From NCBI GenBank assembly GCA_036417435.1, contig CM070899.1:5213001-5277000 (forward strand): a stretch of 64,000 nt of DNA, read 5' to 3'. Positions 19,896 to 31,300 of this stretch are shown here, piece by piece; the first letter of the stretch is position 1; each line of letters opens with the position of its first letter. The notes beneath the pieces were generated by a model that searched no databases, had not been told where the DNA came from, and worked only from the letters and a program-made list of their open reading frames with translations. The position numbers and the translations under genes are program-made. This DNA comes from Inia geoffrensis. Its lineage: Eukaryota; Chordata; Mammalia; Artiodactyla; Iniidae.

Positions 19896-21854
19896 ACAGG
19901 GGGTGCTTCCCAGGAGTGGGCTCGGCTCCTGGCCGGCAGGGCCTGAGGCCACGCTCCTCCCTCTGAGGCAGCCTTCCCCGGGGGCCCTGTCATTGAGTGG
20001 CCGGTTTTGGGGGTGTGGGCAGAGATGAGATCCATGTGGTCCTCAGGCCGTGGTCCTCGGGCCATGTCCCTGCTCCCACCACAACCCTGGCCCGCCCCCC
20101 CGCCCCCGCCCCGTGCCTGCCGAGCTCCTGATGCACCTTGGGGCCCTCACCCCCACCAGCTCAGACATGGGGCTTGAGGAGAACAGGTACCACAGGCCAG
20201 GCAGATGGCGGGTGCACAGGCGGCTGGACCGACGGGTGACTGCCCAAGTGAGCTGGGGCTCTGACGGAAGCTGGCTGGTGTCCTCGGTGTCTCTGCGAAG
20301 CAGGATGCCGCTCGTCCGGACTGTGCGGAGGGCTAACGGCCCAGTTGAGAGGTGGGGAGGCGTCGCTGGCGCCAGCCCCTTGGCCCGGGGGCTGTGTCGG
20401 GGTGTGGGTCCTGGTCTTCCAGAGGCAGGCGGGCAGCAGGAGGGATGCCTGGGTGAGGCCCTACCTGCCAGAGGAAGCGGCCGGGCCAAGACGGCCTCCC
20501 TTTGGAGCCGTGAGGCTGGGGAGGCCGAGGACCACGGCCCAGGGTCGGGCATGGCAGGGCTGCCTTAGCTGGCCCGGGAGAGGGAGGGCTGGGAGGAAGG
20601 CCCAGCTGGGAGGGGAGGAAGGTCTCAGGTGTCTGAGACCGGGCAGCTGCTGCGCAAGGACTTCCTGCTCAGGGCTGGGAGTGGCCTCGCGTGTGCCAGG
20701 CACCCCTGTCCCCGGGTGTTCTGACCACTGAGATGGCCCGGGGAAGAGGCCCTTGGACTGGCTGTGGGAGGGCAATGCGGCTCTGAGCCTGGGCAGGCGG
20801 CCCCTCCTTGTGCACACACGCTGGCCTGGGCCCAGGGGAGCCCCAGAGAGCCCAGCTGAGCCTCGCGAGCTCTCCGTGTCTGCCAGCGAGCTTATCTGCC
20901 GATGGGACAGTCACGGCTGGGCCTCACCCAGAGCCGAAGGTGGGCCCAGGACAGGGGTCTGGCACAACTCTCTCTCGAGGCAGCTGCCCGGGAAGAGGGG
21001 AGCACCCCGTCGCCACCTGCCAGGACTCCCTCTCCGAGGCGACAGGGTTCCTGGACGGCGGGAGGCGGGAGGAGCCTGGGAGAGCAACTCATGGGGCTGT
21101 TTGCGGGTTAAAGCCGCTCACCTCCCAACCAGCAGAACAGCCCTATTCCTGTGTCCCAGGGTCGCTGGGAGCACTCGGTGAGACGGTGTGTCCAGAGCCT
21201 GGCCAGAAAACAGCCCCACTGTCATGAGCCAGACTGGGGGCCCTCCTCCCGTGGCCCCCAGAGGACGGCTGGGCCAGCGCCTGGGCATACTGTGTCGTGG
21301 TGCCTGCGCGATAGTCAAAGGATGCCAAAGCTTTTCCACTGGCTGGGGCCTCACCCCTGGCTCAGGGGCAGCAGTCGCCAAGGCAGACAGCCAGACCCTC
21401 TCTGGCTCCAACGGGGGCCTTGCGTGGTCTGAGAAGTGCTGGGAAACGCCTCAGGTGGGCACCTGGGCTGCCCCTCCTGCCACGGAGGCGGGGACCTGTG
21501 CTCCTCCCTGGGGGCTGCAGGAGACTCGTGGGGCAGGGCGGAGGCCTTCCCTGCCCGCCTTGCTGGGCCCGAGTCACGGGGTGCCCCTCTGCGCGGCGGG
21601 GAGGTTAAGCTGGTGCCTCCTCCCGGCCCCGCTGATGTTCCAGGTGCCACTCAGGGCCCATCTCCCTGGAGGAGGCCCCAGGGGGGCAGCTCCTGGGCCC
21701 CCCGCCGGCAGTGCCTGAGCTGCGCAGCTCAGCGGCCCGTCCCGCCTTGCGTCTGAGTCAGCCCAGCCTTGCACCCATGGCCGCCACTGCCGTGGGCCCT
21801 TCCCCCAAAAGAGGCCTCCCCGGCCGGGAGCTGCCAACAGCGAGCGAGTCGGAG
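19896..21854. other. Intergenic gap between DEGS2 and EVL 3' ends
   Basis: GC-rich sequence of about 2 kb between the two convergent poly(A) signals. I see no SINE or LINE-1, no conserved exon and no RNA hairpin that I recognise. Several open frames of 60-180 codons exist on both strands, but with no supporting features. Such frames are expected by chance in DNA this GC-rich. Confidence 0.8.
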
Positions 21855-22317
21855 CCGGGGTGTGGACGGTAAGCGTTTATTACCACGTGGACACAGACCG
21901 CCTGGTGCGTGGACGGACCCCAACCACCAGGACGCTGGGAAGGAGCCACGTGGAAGCGGCCGCTGCTCCCGGTGGCACCTAGGAGAAAACTTGAAACCAT
22001 CTAGCGAGGCGCGTGACTGACTCGGGGTGTCTTCTCTATAAACCGAAAGGAATGTACACTTAAATAGGCAAATATAAAATACAAAAAAAGGTGATAGGCC
22101 TGGTGTGCTGTGTCAGGTTGAATCTAAAAAAATCCAGGAGCTGAACATTTTTCCTCATTTTAATATTTTATCACAGGTTAAGACTTTTAAACGAAGCACA
22201 TCCTAGCTTCAGTGCGTGCTCGTGTGTGCTGGAGGCCTGGGGCGCTGGGCTCCTTGCTGTCCCCACCTTCGGCTGGACCGGGCCTCAGGCGGCGTCGGGG
22301 CGGGGGGGCCGAGCGAC
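21855..22317 (-). other. EVL: EVL 3' UTR with AATAAA poly(A) signal
   Basis: Minus-strand sequence after the EVL stop. An AATAAA hexamer (TTTATT on the plus strand at 21876-21881) predicts cleavage near 21855-21865. The part at about 22035-22200 is A/T-rich in an otherwise GC-rich region. That is typical of a conserved 3' UTR segment that may carry regulatory sites. The distal end is inferred. Confidence 0.7.
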
Positions 22318-22355
22318 CTACGACGTGCTGATCCCACTCAGCTCCTGCCTGATGG
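22318..22355 (-). CDS. EVL: EVL exon 14, C-terminus
   Basis: Acceptor CCTCAG|CC. Encodes (A)[11 protein letters not shown] and TAG at 22318-22320 (plus-strand CTA). It finishes the coiled coil. Confidence 0.95.
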
Positions 22356-25300
22356 CTGAGGAAACAGGGCGGGACAGGAGGCTCAGGTGCCGCCCCCCAC
22401 CCCCGGCCTGTTCAGGTCCTGCCTGGGGTCTGCCCCGCTCTGTCTCCCGAGAGCCGCCCCGCTGCCCGCCAGGCCTCCGGAGGTCACGAGCCACAGGCCA
22501 GAAGTCAAGCAGCGCAGCGGGCTGTAGCCGACTCCGGGGTGACAGCAAAGCCCCCTGTGGGTCTCATCTGCCGTTTCTCGTGAGCTGGCAGTCCCTCGAG
22601 GGTGGCACTGCCCCTTCCCCGTCAGAGGACGAACTGGTAAGGGGCCGGCAGGCAGCCCAGCTCTGGTCGGAGGACCGGCAAGCCCCCCACCCCGCCCCCA
22701 GGGGCAGCATCAAGTCGGTGACCTTGCGCAGGGCGGAGGGCTCCCACGCCCTGCCTCCCGGGCCTGGGCTCGTCGCCCCATCCGGAGGGGGCCGGGCTTC
22801 TCCCCGCTCCTCTCCCCAGAGCCCTCCCCCAGATGGGAGGCTCTGTCGGGACAGACCCCAGGGGGCCTGCAGCCGAAGGCCAGGAGAGAGAGCTAAGGGC
22901 CGGGCCCGTCTCCAGCAGCAGGGGAACGAGGGGAGGGTTCCAGGAGACCCCCATGGCCCACATCTTCCCCGGCCTCTCAGCCGCCCGCCCCAGAGGCTGC
23001 GTCCACCGCGGCCGCGCTGTGGCAGGTGCAGAGACGGGGGCCCCCCACACCCACTGGCTCCCTCTGTCGAGGCCTGTGCCCTCTGTTCGCTTGCTGGCTG
23101 GCTGGCAGCCGTGCTTCGGGCCCCACACCAGCCCTGGCCCTGGGGCCACACAAGCAGCCCTCCTGAGGTGGGAGCGCCGGGCATTAGGGCAGGGTTAATA
23201 GTTGGCCTCTGTCTCCTCTCTGGCTCTGCGCTCTCTTCATTCATTAACTCCTTATCTGCCCATCCCAGGCCTGTGGGGGGACTGGGCAAACAGGAACTGA
23301 GTGCTCTCCTCTGGGTCAAGGACGGGGTGTGGCCATCACCCAGCCCTGGGCAGGGGTCCGGCTCTGCTGGCACCCCACGCAGGTTCCCAGCCGCCTCTCC
23401 TCTCTCCCACATCTGGCGGCCCTCCGCCACCAGCACCCAGCAGGTGGGATGGGGAGGGGTGTGGGCGCCAGGCTGGGCCTCACTGCTCTGTCGGGTGGAG
23501 CCAGCCCTGCCCGAACCTTTCCTTTTCCTCTGGCTCCAGATCTGAGCCAGCGGCAGCAAAGGCTCCGGTGGGGACCGGACGGACGGATGTGATTCACCGT
23601 GACGAGGCCCTGCCTCTGGAGCCACATGCCTGCACCCCCAGGCCAGGCCAAGCAGGCTGTGAACTAGGTCAGGCCCATAGGTAATTCTGCGGCTTCTTGG
23701 ACCCCTAAACCTCTGGCAAGGCAGCGGTTGTCCTTATAACCCCAAAGCCAGTGATCAGAAGTGGCAGAATAAAAAGAGGTAATCGAAGTCCACAGATGCT
23801 GAGCTAAGCAGCAGATAACTCAGGGCTGCTCTGGGCTTGGGAATGCACTCTCGGATCTTTCTCCTGGACACAGGCTAATCCTGGGAAGGCTAAGACTGAG
23901 GCGGCAGACCAGCAGGGCGTGGCCGTCCTTAGACAAGGCGCTTAATCTGTCTGAGCCTCAGTTTGCTCAGAGACTCGGGAGGGTGGAGGGTGGTGTTGGC
24001 CGCTGGGAGGAAGACTGACCGCCGCCCCCACGCTGGGCTGGTACAAGGCCCGGGCCTCCTGGCCCAGAACGGCCTCCCTGGCTGGACCCTCCTGGCCCCC
24101 TGCTTGGTCGCCCTGGGCGCAGGCAGGCCTCCATCTTCAAGGACGCTGGGTGGGCCCCGGCTCAGGGCGATGCCGGGGGTGGGGGCCCTCTACTCACCGT
24201 CGATGATCTCCTCCTTCACTTTGTGGAGCTCGCGGACCACCTCCTCGAGGATCTCCTGGTGGAAGCAGAGCCTCGGAGTGAAGGGACAGACAGCAGAGGA
24301 GAAGTGGGCTTGATCGAGGGGCAGGGGCAGCACCACAGCCCTCACCCCTGCCCACGTCGCCCCAGGTTCTCGGCTCCCTCCCCAAGCTGGGGAAGGGTGT
24401 GTGAGTGGGACATGGGATACCCTCCCACTCCTGAGAAATACTCTGGAGGAGCCGGGGTGCCCGGAAGGGGAAGCCCCAGAGGCGGGCCGGGAGCGCCCAG
24501 AGCCTTTTCCTGGTGAGGACAGGGGCAGGGGGGCTGACGCTGCGCGTGTCCCCTCCCCCACCGCCGGCTCCCGCCTGCTGGCAGCTAGCTGCACGTGGCC
24601 CTCTTGGGCAAGAGGGCGGGCCTGCCTGCCCACACGGCCCCGACAGGTCCCCAGCCTCTGGCTCCTTCACAGCCTCCCCGGGAAGGACACACTCACCTGT
24701 TTCATCCGGTCTAAATCTAAGGCATCCAGGGCCACGTCGTTTACACTTCCCGCCGGCTTCATCCTGGGGAGAGGGCGGCAGCGTGCGGTCAGGTGGGTGT
24801 TGGGGCCTGGCAGGCACCCCCGTACTGGGAGACTGAGCGGTGCCCTGGCGCCTCCCCGCTGCGGGCCCAGCCCTGCCGTCTCCCATCGTCCTTCAAACGC
24901 TTTCTGCTTTTACCTCCGGCCGCTCCTTAGCTACCTGAAAAGGACTCCAATGCCCTGCCTCCACCTCGAGAGGGGCTCATGGATACTGCGACCATATTTC
25001 CCAACCCAAGAGTCAGGACTTGGGGTCTTCTGACTTGACAGCTCTCACACAGAAGCAGCCACGTAAGCGGACAGCGTCACATGCTGCCTCCCCTGGAAAG
25101 GGACCCCGATAAGCTGGTCCTCAGTGTGAGGGTCTACGTTCCTGGCTAGACGGAGGCTTGGGGAAAACCAGTAACGATGGCATTAAATACGAGACAAAAT
25201 GGCAAAAATCTTCAACACTCATCCTAAAGGCACCCACTTCCGACACAAACAGGTGTCCCTGGTGTTGGTAACTGGCTCTGGTGTGTAATTACTTCAGGAA

Positions 25301-28300
25301 ACGTCCTTGGATGTGGTTTTGCTCATCTCAGGCAAAGGTTTCAGTTTTGGGGACTGTCCTCTGATGCTTCCGAACTAAGGTTAGCTGGTTTGAGACTTAA
25401 TGTCTCTTGCACATGAATCCTCCCTGGAAAATCTTGGCAGGGAATTGCCTGGCGGTCCAGTGGTTAGGACTTGCTGCTTTCAGAGCCGGGGCCCAGGTTC
25501 ACTCCCTGGTCGGGGAACTAAGATCCCACCAGTGGAAGAGAGGAGGGGAGGGAAAGACGGAAGGACGGAGGAGGGAGGGAGGGAGGAAGGGAGGAAGGGA
25601 CGAAGGGAGGAAATCTTGGCAAACGCTCGTCTAACCACCTGGCCTTTCAAAGCAGGACCATGGTGCTGAGGGTACACTTTCTGGATCCACTTTCTGTCCC
25701 CACGTGGAGAGAAAAGCAGGTTCAGGGAAATGATGTGGCTAGAGCCAGCTGCAGGGATCGTGAATGTGACAGCTGGCGGACAGACATTGACCTGGCGGAC
25801 TGACATGGCTACCAGGGGTCACTGTATAGATTAGGTCGATCTGGGGAAATTGAGGGCTGGTGTTCTCCACAGTGGAGGAGAACAAGCATGGAAACTAAAG
25901 TGCTGGGGCAGCCGCGATGGAGAACAGTGTGGAGGGGCCTCAAAGAATTAAGAACGTAACGACCACACGAGCCAGCAATCCCACCTCTGGGTACACAGCC
26001 GAAGGGAATGAAATCACTACCCCAGGAGACAGGTGCACCCCCATGTTCACTGCAGCGTCATTCACAACTGCCATGACATGGGAACAACCCAAGGGTCCGC
26101 TGACAGATGAATGGAGACAGAAGATGTCATGTCTGTATCTGTGTGCATGTGTGAGTGTATGTACACACACGTGTACATATGTACGTCACACGGTTACATA
26201 ATGGAGTATTCTGCCACAAGAAAGAAGGAAACCCTGCCATTTGTGACAACATGGACATTATGCTAAGTGCAATAAGCCCGACAGAGAAAAACAAATGCTG
26301 CGTGATCTCACTGACATGTAAAATCTAGAAAAGCCAAACTCAGAAACAGAGCGTAGACTCGTGGCTGCCAGGGGCTGGCGGGTGGCGGCAACTGGTGGAG
26401 GTTGTCCAAGGGCACACACTTCCGCTAATAAGATGGGTTCCCTCTTGGGGGTGTAACGTACAGCACGGTAACTATAGTTAACGATACTGTATCGTATGCT
26501 TGAAAGGAGCGAAGAAAGTAGATCTGAAAGTTCTCACCACACACGTACAAAAAAAGGTAACTGTGTGAGGTTATGGACAAGTTAACTTACCTGACTGTGG
26601 CAACCATTTTACAATGCACACGTATATCAAATCACAGTGTGGTACATCTTGAACTTACACAACACTAGATGTCAATTATATCTCAATAAAACTCGATTAA
26701 AAAAAAAAACCACTGAATGCTATGTAAATAAAATTTTAGTGTCCAGTGCACAAAGCTGGGTTAAAAAAGAAAAGAAAAAGTGCTCCTGCACCCCTCCTGG
26801 ATGAACTCAATAAGGAGACTCAATAAATGTGGTCCTGACTGAGTTTGTTAAGTAACTTTGGGTCCTGATGCAGAAAGAGGTCCGGCCTGAGATCCCTGGA
26901 TCCATCACACCCATCCTGTAGTTTCAAGTCCCTGTTCCAAGAGCGATTTTCCAGTCACCTGGACAAACAGCTTCACCTCTCTGGGCCTCGGTCCCCCCAT
27001 CTGCAGACCTGGAAAGTCCCCCCGATGGTGATCCCGACAGCTTTTGTGAGCCCTGTGGCACCCGCCCGGCCCCATCTGTGAGTCTGGAGAAGGGCTCTGG
27101 CTCGGAGCCGGAGAGCCCTCTTACGTGTGGGAATGCCCTAGACGACGCTCCTGCCCTGTGAGGGACGCCTGGCCACTCAGAACTTGGCCGCCCGTCCTTA
27201 CTCCACAACCAGGAAGCAGCTAGCTCTGCTGGGAGCTGCAGGTCAGCCCCGGCCGCCTCGCCTCCCCGGCTGCTCTGGCTCCCGCCCAGCTCCGGTCCAC
27301 CTCTCACTTCACAGCCAGAGTGAGCTGCCCAGAGAGCGACTCCATCGCGGCGCCCTTTGCCCAGAGCTCGGAGACTGGGTCCCGCACACAGAATAACATC
27401 TACACTTCTCACCGTGCGGCTCCTTCCTGCCCCTCTGATGCCTCCCTCTGCCCTCCCCACGTCCGATCACCTGCCAGCCACAACGGCCTTTCTGTTCTTT
27501 GAACTTGCCAGGCTGGTGGCAGGCTCAGGGCCTTAGCACTTACCACTCCTTCGGCCTGGAGGGCCGTCCCCACAATCTCCACGAGGCAGGCTCCCTCTCA
27601 TCCAGGTCAACTCTAATGCCACCTCTGAGAGGCCCACTCGCTAAAACACCCTGTCCCTGGTCCCTCCACCACACGGCCCTCTATGCCTTCCCCAGAGCAC
27701 CTCTCAGAATTCACAGTTGTCTTATTTACGGGCCTTTCCAACAGGAAAATGAGCTCCTCGCAGGCAGGGACCTGCAGGGCCCCAGCTCAGAGCCTGGCTG
27801 ACAAAGGCCCTCCACAAATCCTGGCTGCCGCCGAGACCCCTCATCCCTGTTCACCCGCATCTGTCATTGCCACTCCTGCTGGGCCGGCTGGAGCTCTCTC
27901 TGGTCACCTCGTTTGATTTGGCAAGACCAGGCTCAAACTCCACCTGCTCTGGGATTTGGGCTGTTCCCCTCCAATTTGTGATGGGCACTGAAGACACTTC
28001 TTAGTACGGATTCTAGAAGCCTGCAAATTCAGGCCACACTTGGCCCACAGTTACTGTGTGGCTGTCTCTCTGATTTTTTGGATGACCTCAGTTTCAAACA
28101 ACCCATCCTGTTATCACATCAGCTTTTGGTTTGGGAAATATGGTCAGCGTATCTCTGGGGAAAAGGCAGAGGAAGGAGAGGAGATGGGGTGCTGGGCCAG
28201 CCCCCGGGATTTTGAGCTGCGGGATGCAGCCAGGGCTGCTGAAGATTTCCTGTGTCCAGCCGTTGTCCACACATGGTCACCCTGTGCGCGAGGGATGAAG

Positions 28301-31300
28301 AGACCTCCTCGTGGCGTGGGGGAGCAGGGGAGGCTCGGAGAGGTCCCCTGGCTTGCCCGGTGTCACAACTAGCGAGGCCAGAGCTGGGATTCGATCCCGG
28401 CTCCACCTTGCTGCCTCTCTGGACAGTCACTCCCCTCGCCTGGCCTCGGGCCCTCTGTCTAGGAGCAGACAGGAAGCAGCTGGGCCGCCCCGCCCCTGAC
28501 GAAGCACAGACCACCCTTTCCCAGAGCCGACTGTTAGATGACAGGACACGGGTGGGATCCGGGGTGTTAGTCATGGGCAGGGCACAAAGGAGGCCCCAGA
28601 GGCGGGGCTGTTTGGTACCTAGAGTGAGGCTGTGACTGAAGGGGGCTCTTAGCTTCGGGGCTCTTGGCCACAGACGGGGTTCTGCGCGGTGGAACGGAAT
28701 GGAACAGAGAGGTGAGTTGGCGCCATCGCCCGCCTGGGCCCACCAAGCCGGGCGCAGGCCCAGCCTTCCCGGGGCAGCTCACCTGGACAGCAAGGAGGAC
28801 ACGGGCTTCTCCGCCGAGCTGCTCCGCTCCCAGGGCTTCCGGCCGGCCTCTGTCGGTTCACGTCACGGATGGAGCGCCTGAGAGCTGGGAGGGCGCTCAG
28901 TGGCGCCCATCCCGCAGCGTCCCGGGCAGGAGGCCCCACCCATGCTCCCCCGTCACAGCTGAGACCCGGCTCCTTATTCCAGTCCCCTTGGGCCCAGGCG
29001 GCCCTGGCAGGGTGTAGATGGCCCTGCTGTCGCCCGGCGACTCCCCCCACTCAGGACATGAGCCTCTGTTCCCTCGACTCGGTTGACCTTGACTTGTGGC
29101 CTGGCTTCCAGTCCTCTCACCATGACTGCGTCTGTCCTTGGAATGTGAGCCAGCTGGTCAGGGAACCTCTTAACTACGACTTCTAGAGGCGACCTGGGAC
29201 TCCAGCAGCGGGCTGAGCAGGGCACAGGAGGCCCCCCACCAGGACACTCTCAGGGCAGCCCGGGGTCCACGTTTGCTTTCAGGGGCCAGGCCCACGACCC
29301 ACGTGCATCCCCTGTCCCCTGACTCCTTGGTTCCCCCCGCCCCCCGCCCCGACACTGAAGCTGGTTCTTTCCCAGCCTGGGCTTGAAAGTTGATTTGTCT
29401 TTCCTTTTTCTTTTTTAACTGGTGTCAAACTACATTTCACTTTACTTCAAGAGATTTGTTGAGCTGGACAGAATTCACTGACTTTGCAGGATGAGCAGAG
29501 AGGCAGAAGGAAAAACCCCTGGGGCAGCAGGGGGCCAACCACTCTGAGCTGAGCCTGGAGACTGTGCAGGCCGACGGGCCCACGCTGGGCCTGCAGGGCA
29601 GGTACGAGTGCTGGGACCACGTCCAGGGTCCAGGCATGCAGCCTGGAGGAAGCCATTTAAACACACTGAGCCTCAACCTCCTAGACCGGGAAACACGTAA
29701 CCCATCCACCGGGATGTGAGGCGTTCATGCAGTCACTCACCAGGAACTGTGGTGGCACTGCCTGAGGAGGAGAGGGCACAGACCACAGCCTCGCAAGGGA
29801 GGCAGACGCGCCAACAGAGTCAGGACGCTAGGCCCGTGCGGGGCAGAGCCGTGCCCCAGCGAGCGGCCAGCACCTGGCAAGAGCTTCCCTCCGCTGGCTG
29901 GCGCGGGGGGCGCTATTGCCCCTCCGCCTCTCCCAGCCCTGCACTGCACCATGTGCTCAGGAGCACAGGCCTGGCTCAGAGCAGACACTGAAATGTTGGA
30001 CGAGTGACTGACTGCAGTGGCCTCTTCCCACCGTAGAGCCTCACGGCACTCTTCTAGTCGCAACCCCCATTCCAAAGCTCAGACTGGGGGATTTCTGCGC
30101 AGCGTTCAGGACCGCCTTGTCTGGTTGACTTCTCAGTGAGCGAGACTCACTGCTAATCACTGTAACATGGGTCACAGCTGGCGTTTTGCAGGGTGCAGGA
30201 ACGTGACATTTACATGCCCCTCTTCGGAGCACGGGCCCAAGGCCGGGAACCTGAGCCCCAGGGCACGGTCTCCCACACCACTCGGTAGGTGCTGGCAGGC
30301 CGGCTGGGAGACGCGAGGCTTGGACTGGGCGGTCTTTCCTCCAGGGTGCCCCTGCTCAGGCTTGGCCTGGAGGCCGCGAAGATGGCGGGGAGCCCCCCAC
30401 CAGCGCAGCCTCTCTGCTCACCGTAGTGTGAGGCAGGGGGGTCAGATCGCCTTCCTGTAAGAGCCCCTCCCGTGCTAAGACCCCGTGCTGGCGCCGGCAG
30501 GGCAGTGCACCTTACCTGAGGAGTTGGGGGGCTGGCTGGCTGCTCGGGTCCCCGGAGATGGAGAGGTGCTCGGCTCTTCCTGAAATGGAAGAGAAAGGCT
30601 CTGCCGTGGGCCTGCTTAGGAAGGCCGGCTGGGTGGGGGACCTTTGGGCCAGGTCATCTAGAAAACCTCAGTTTTCCAAATTAGCCAACGAACATACATT
30701 ATTTTTATAATCAGTGAAACAACAAATACGATTCACCAATGAAAACCCCAGGTCGTGGTGGGGAGGTGGTCCACCCCACGGAAGTCAGGGAGCAGAAGGC
30801 TGCAGGGGGACACAGTGGACGTGGCCTGGACCCCGGGCCCGGCGCTGCCCACAGACTCACTGTTCCTCACGAGGCGCTGCCACCCCTTGTCCACCGGGAC
30901 CCTTCGGCAGCCCTGGGAGGAGCCTGCTTCTGGTCAGCCCTGCTGGTCAAGGCTGGGCATGGACACAGCCTGAGTCCTAGAGGCCCCGGCACTTCACTTC
31001 TCTTTCACAGGAGAGGAGGAAGCGTTAAGAAGTTAGAATGTAGGGACTTCCCTGGTGGCTCAGTGGTTAAGAATCCGCCTGCCAATGCAGGGCACACAGG
31101 TTCGAGCCCTGGTCCAGGAAGATCCCACATGTCGCGGAACAACTAAGCCCGTGCACCACAGCTACTGAGGCTGCACTCTGGAGCCCGTGAGCCACAACTA
31201 CTGAGCCTCAGCTCTAGAGCCCGTGTGCCACAATGAGAGAAGCCACCGCAGTGAGAAGCCCGTGCACTGCAATGAAGAGTATGGCCCCTGTGCCCACAAC

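Larger units (their letters stand above)
24764..28618 (-). other. EVL: EVL intron 11
   Basis: Holds a SINE at 25440, a purine-rich microsatellite, a plus-strand L1 at 25895-26710 and an L2 piece at 27505-27790, listed separately. An antisense MIR trace lies at about 28335-28410 (CCCCTGGCTTGCCCGGTGTC). The rest is unassigned. Confidence 0.75.

Noticed and set aside
19896..21854. A small gene between DEGS2 and EVL
   Set aside because: Open frames of up to about 180 codons occur on both strands with no start context, splice sites or homology that I recognise.
22226..23545. 439-codon plus-strand open frame antisense to the EVL 3' end, and a 353-codon frame on the other strand (22564-23625)
   Set aside because: Composition is Pro/Arg/Gly/Ser as expected from random GC-rich DNA. 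No domain, no plausible exon structure. The plus-strand frame also runs through the EVL last exon in antisense.
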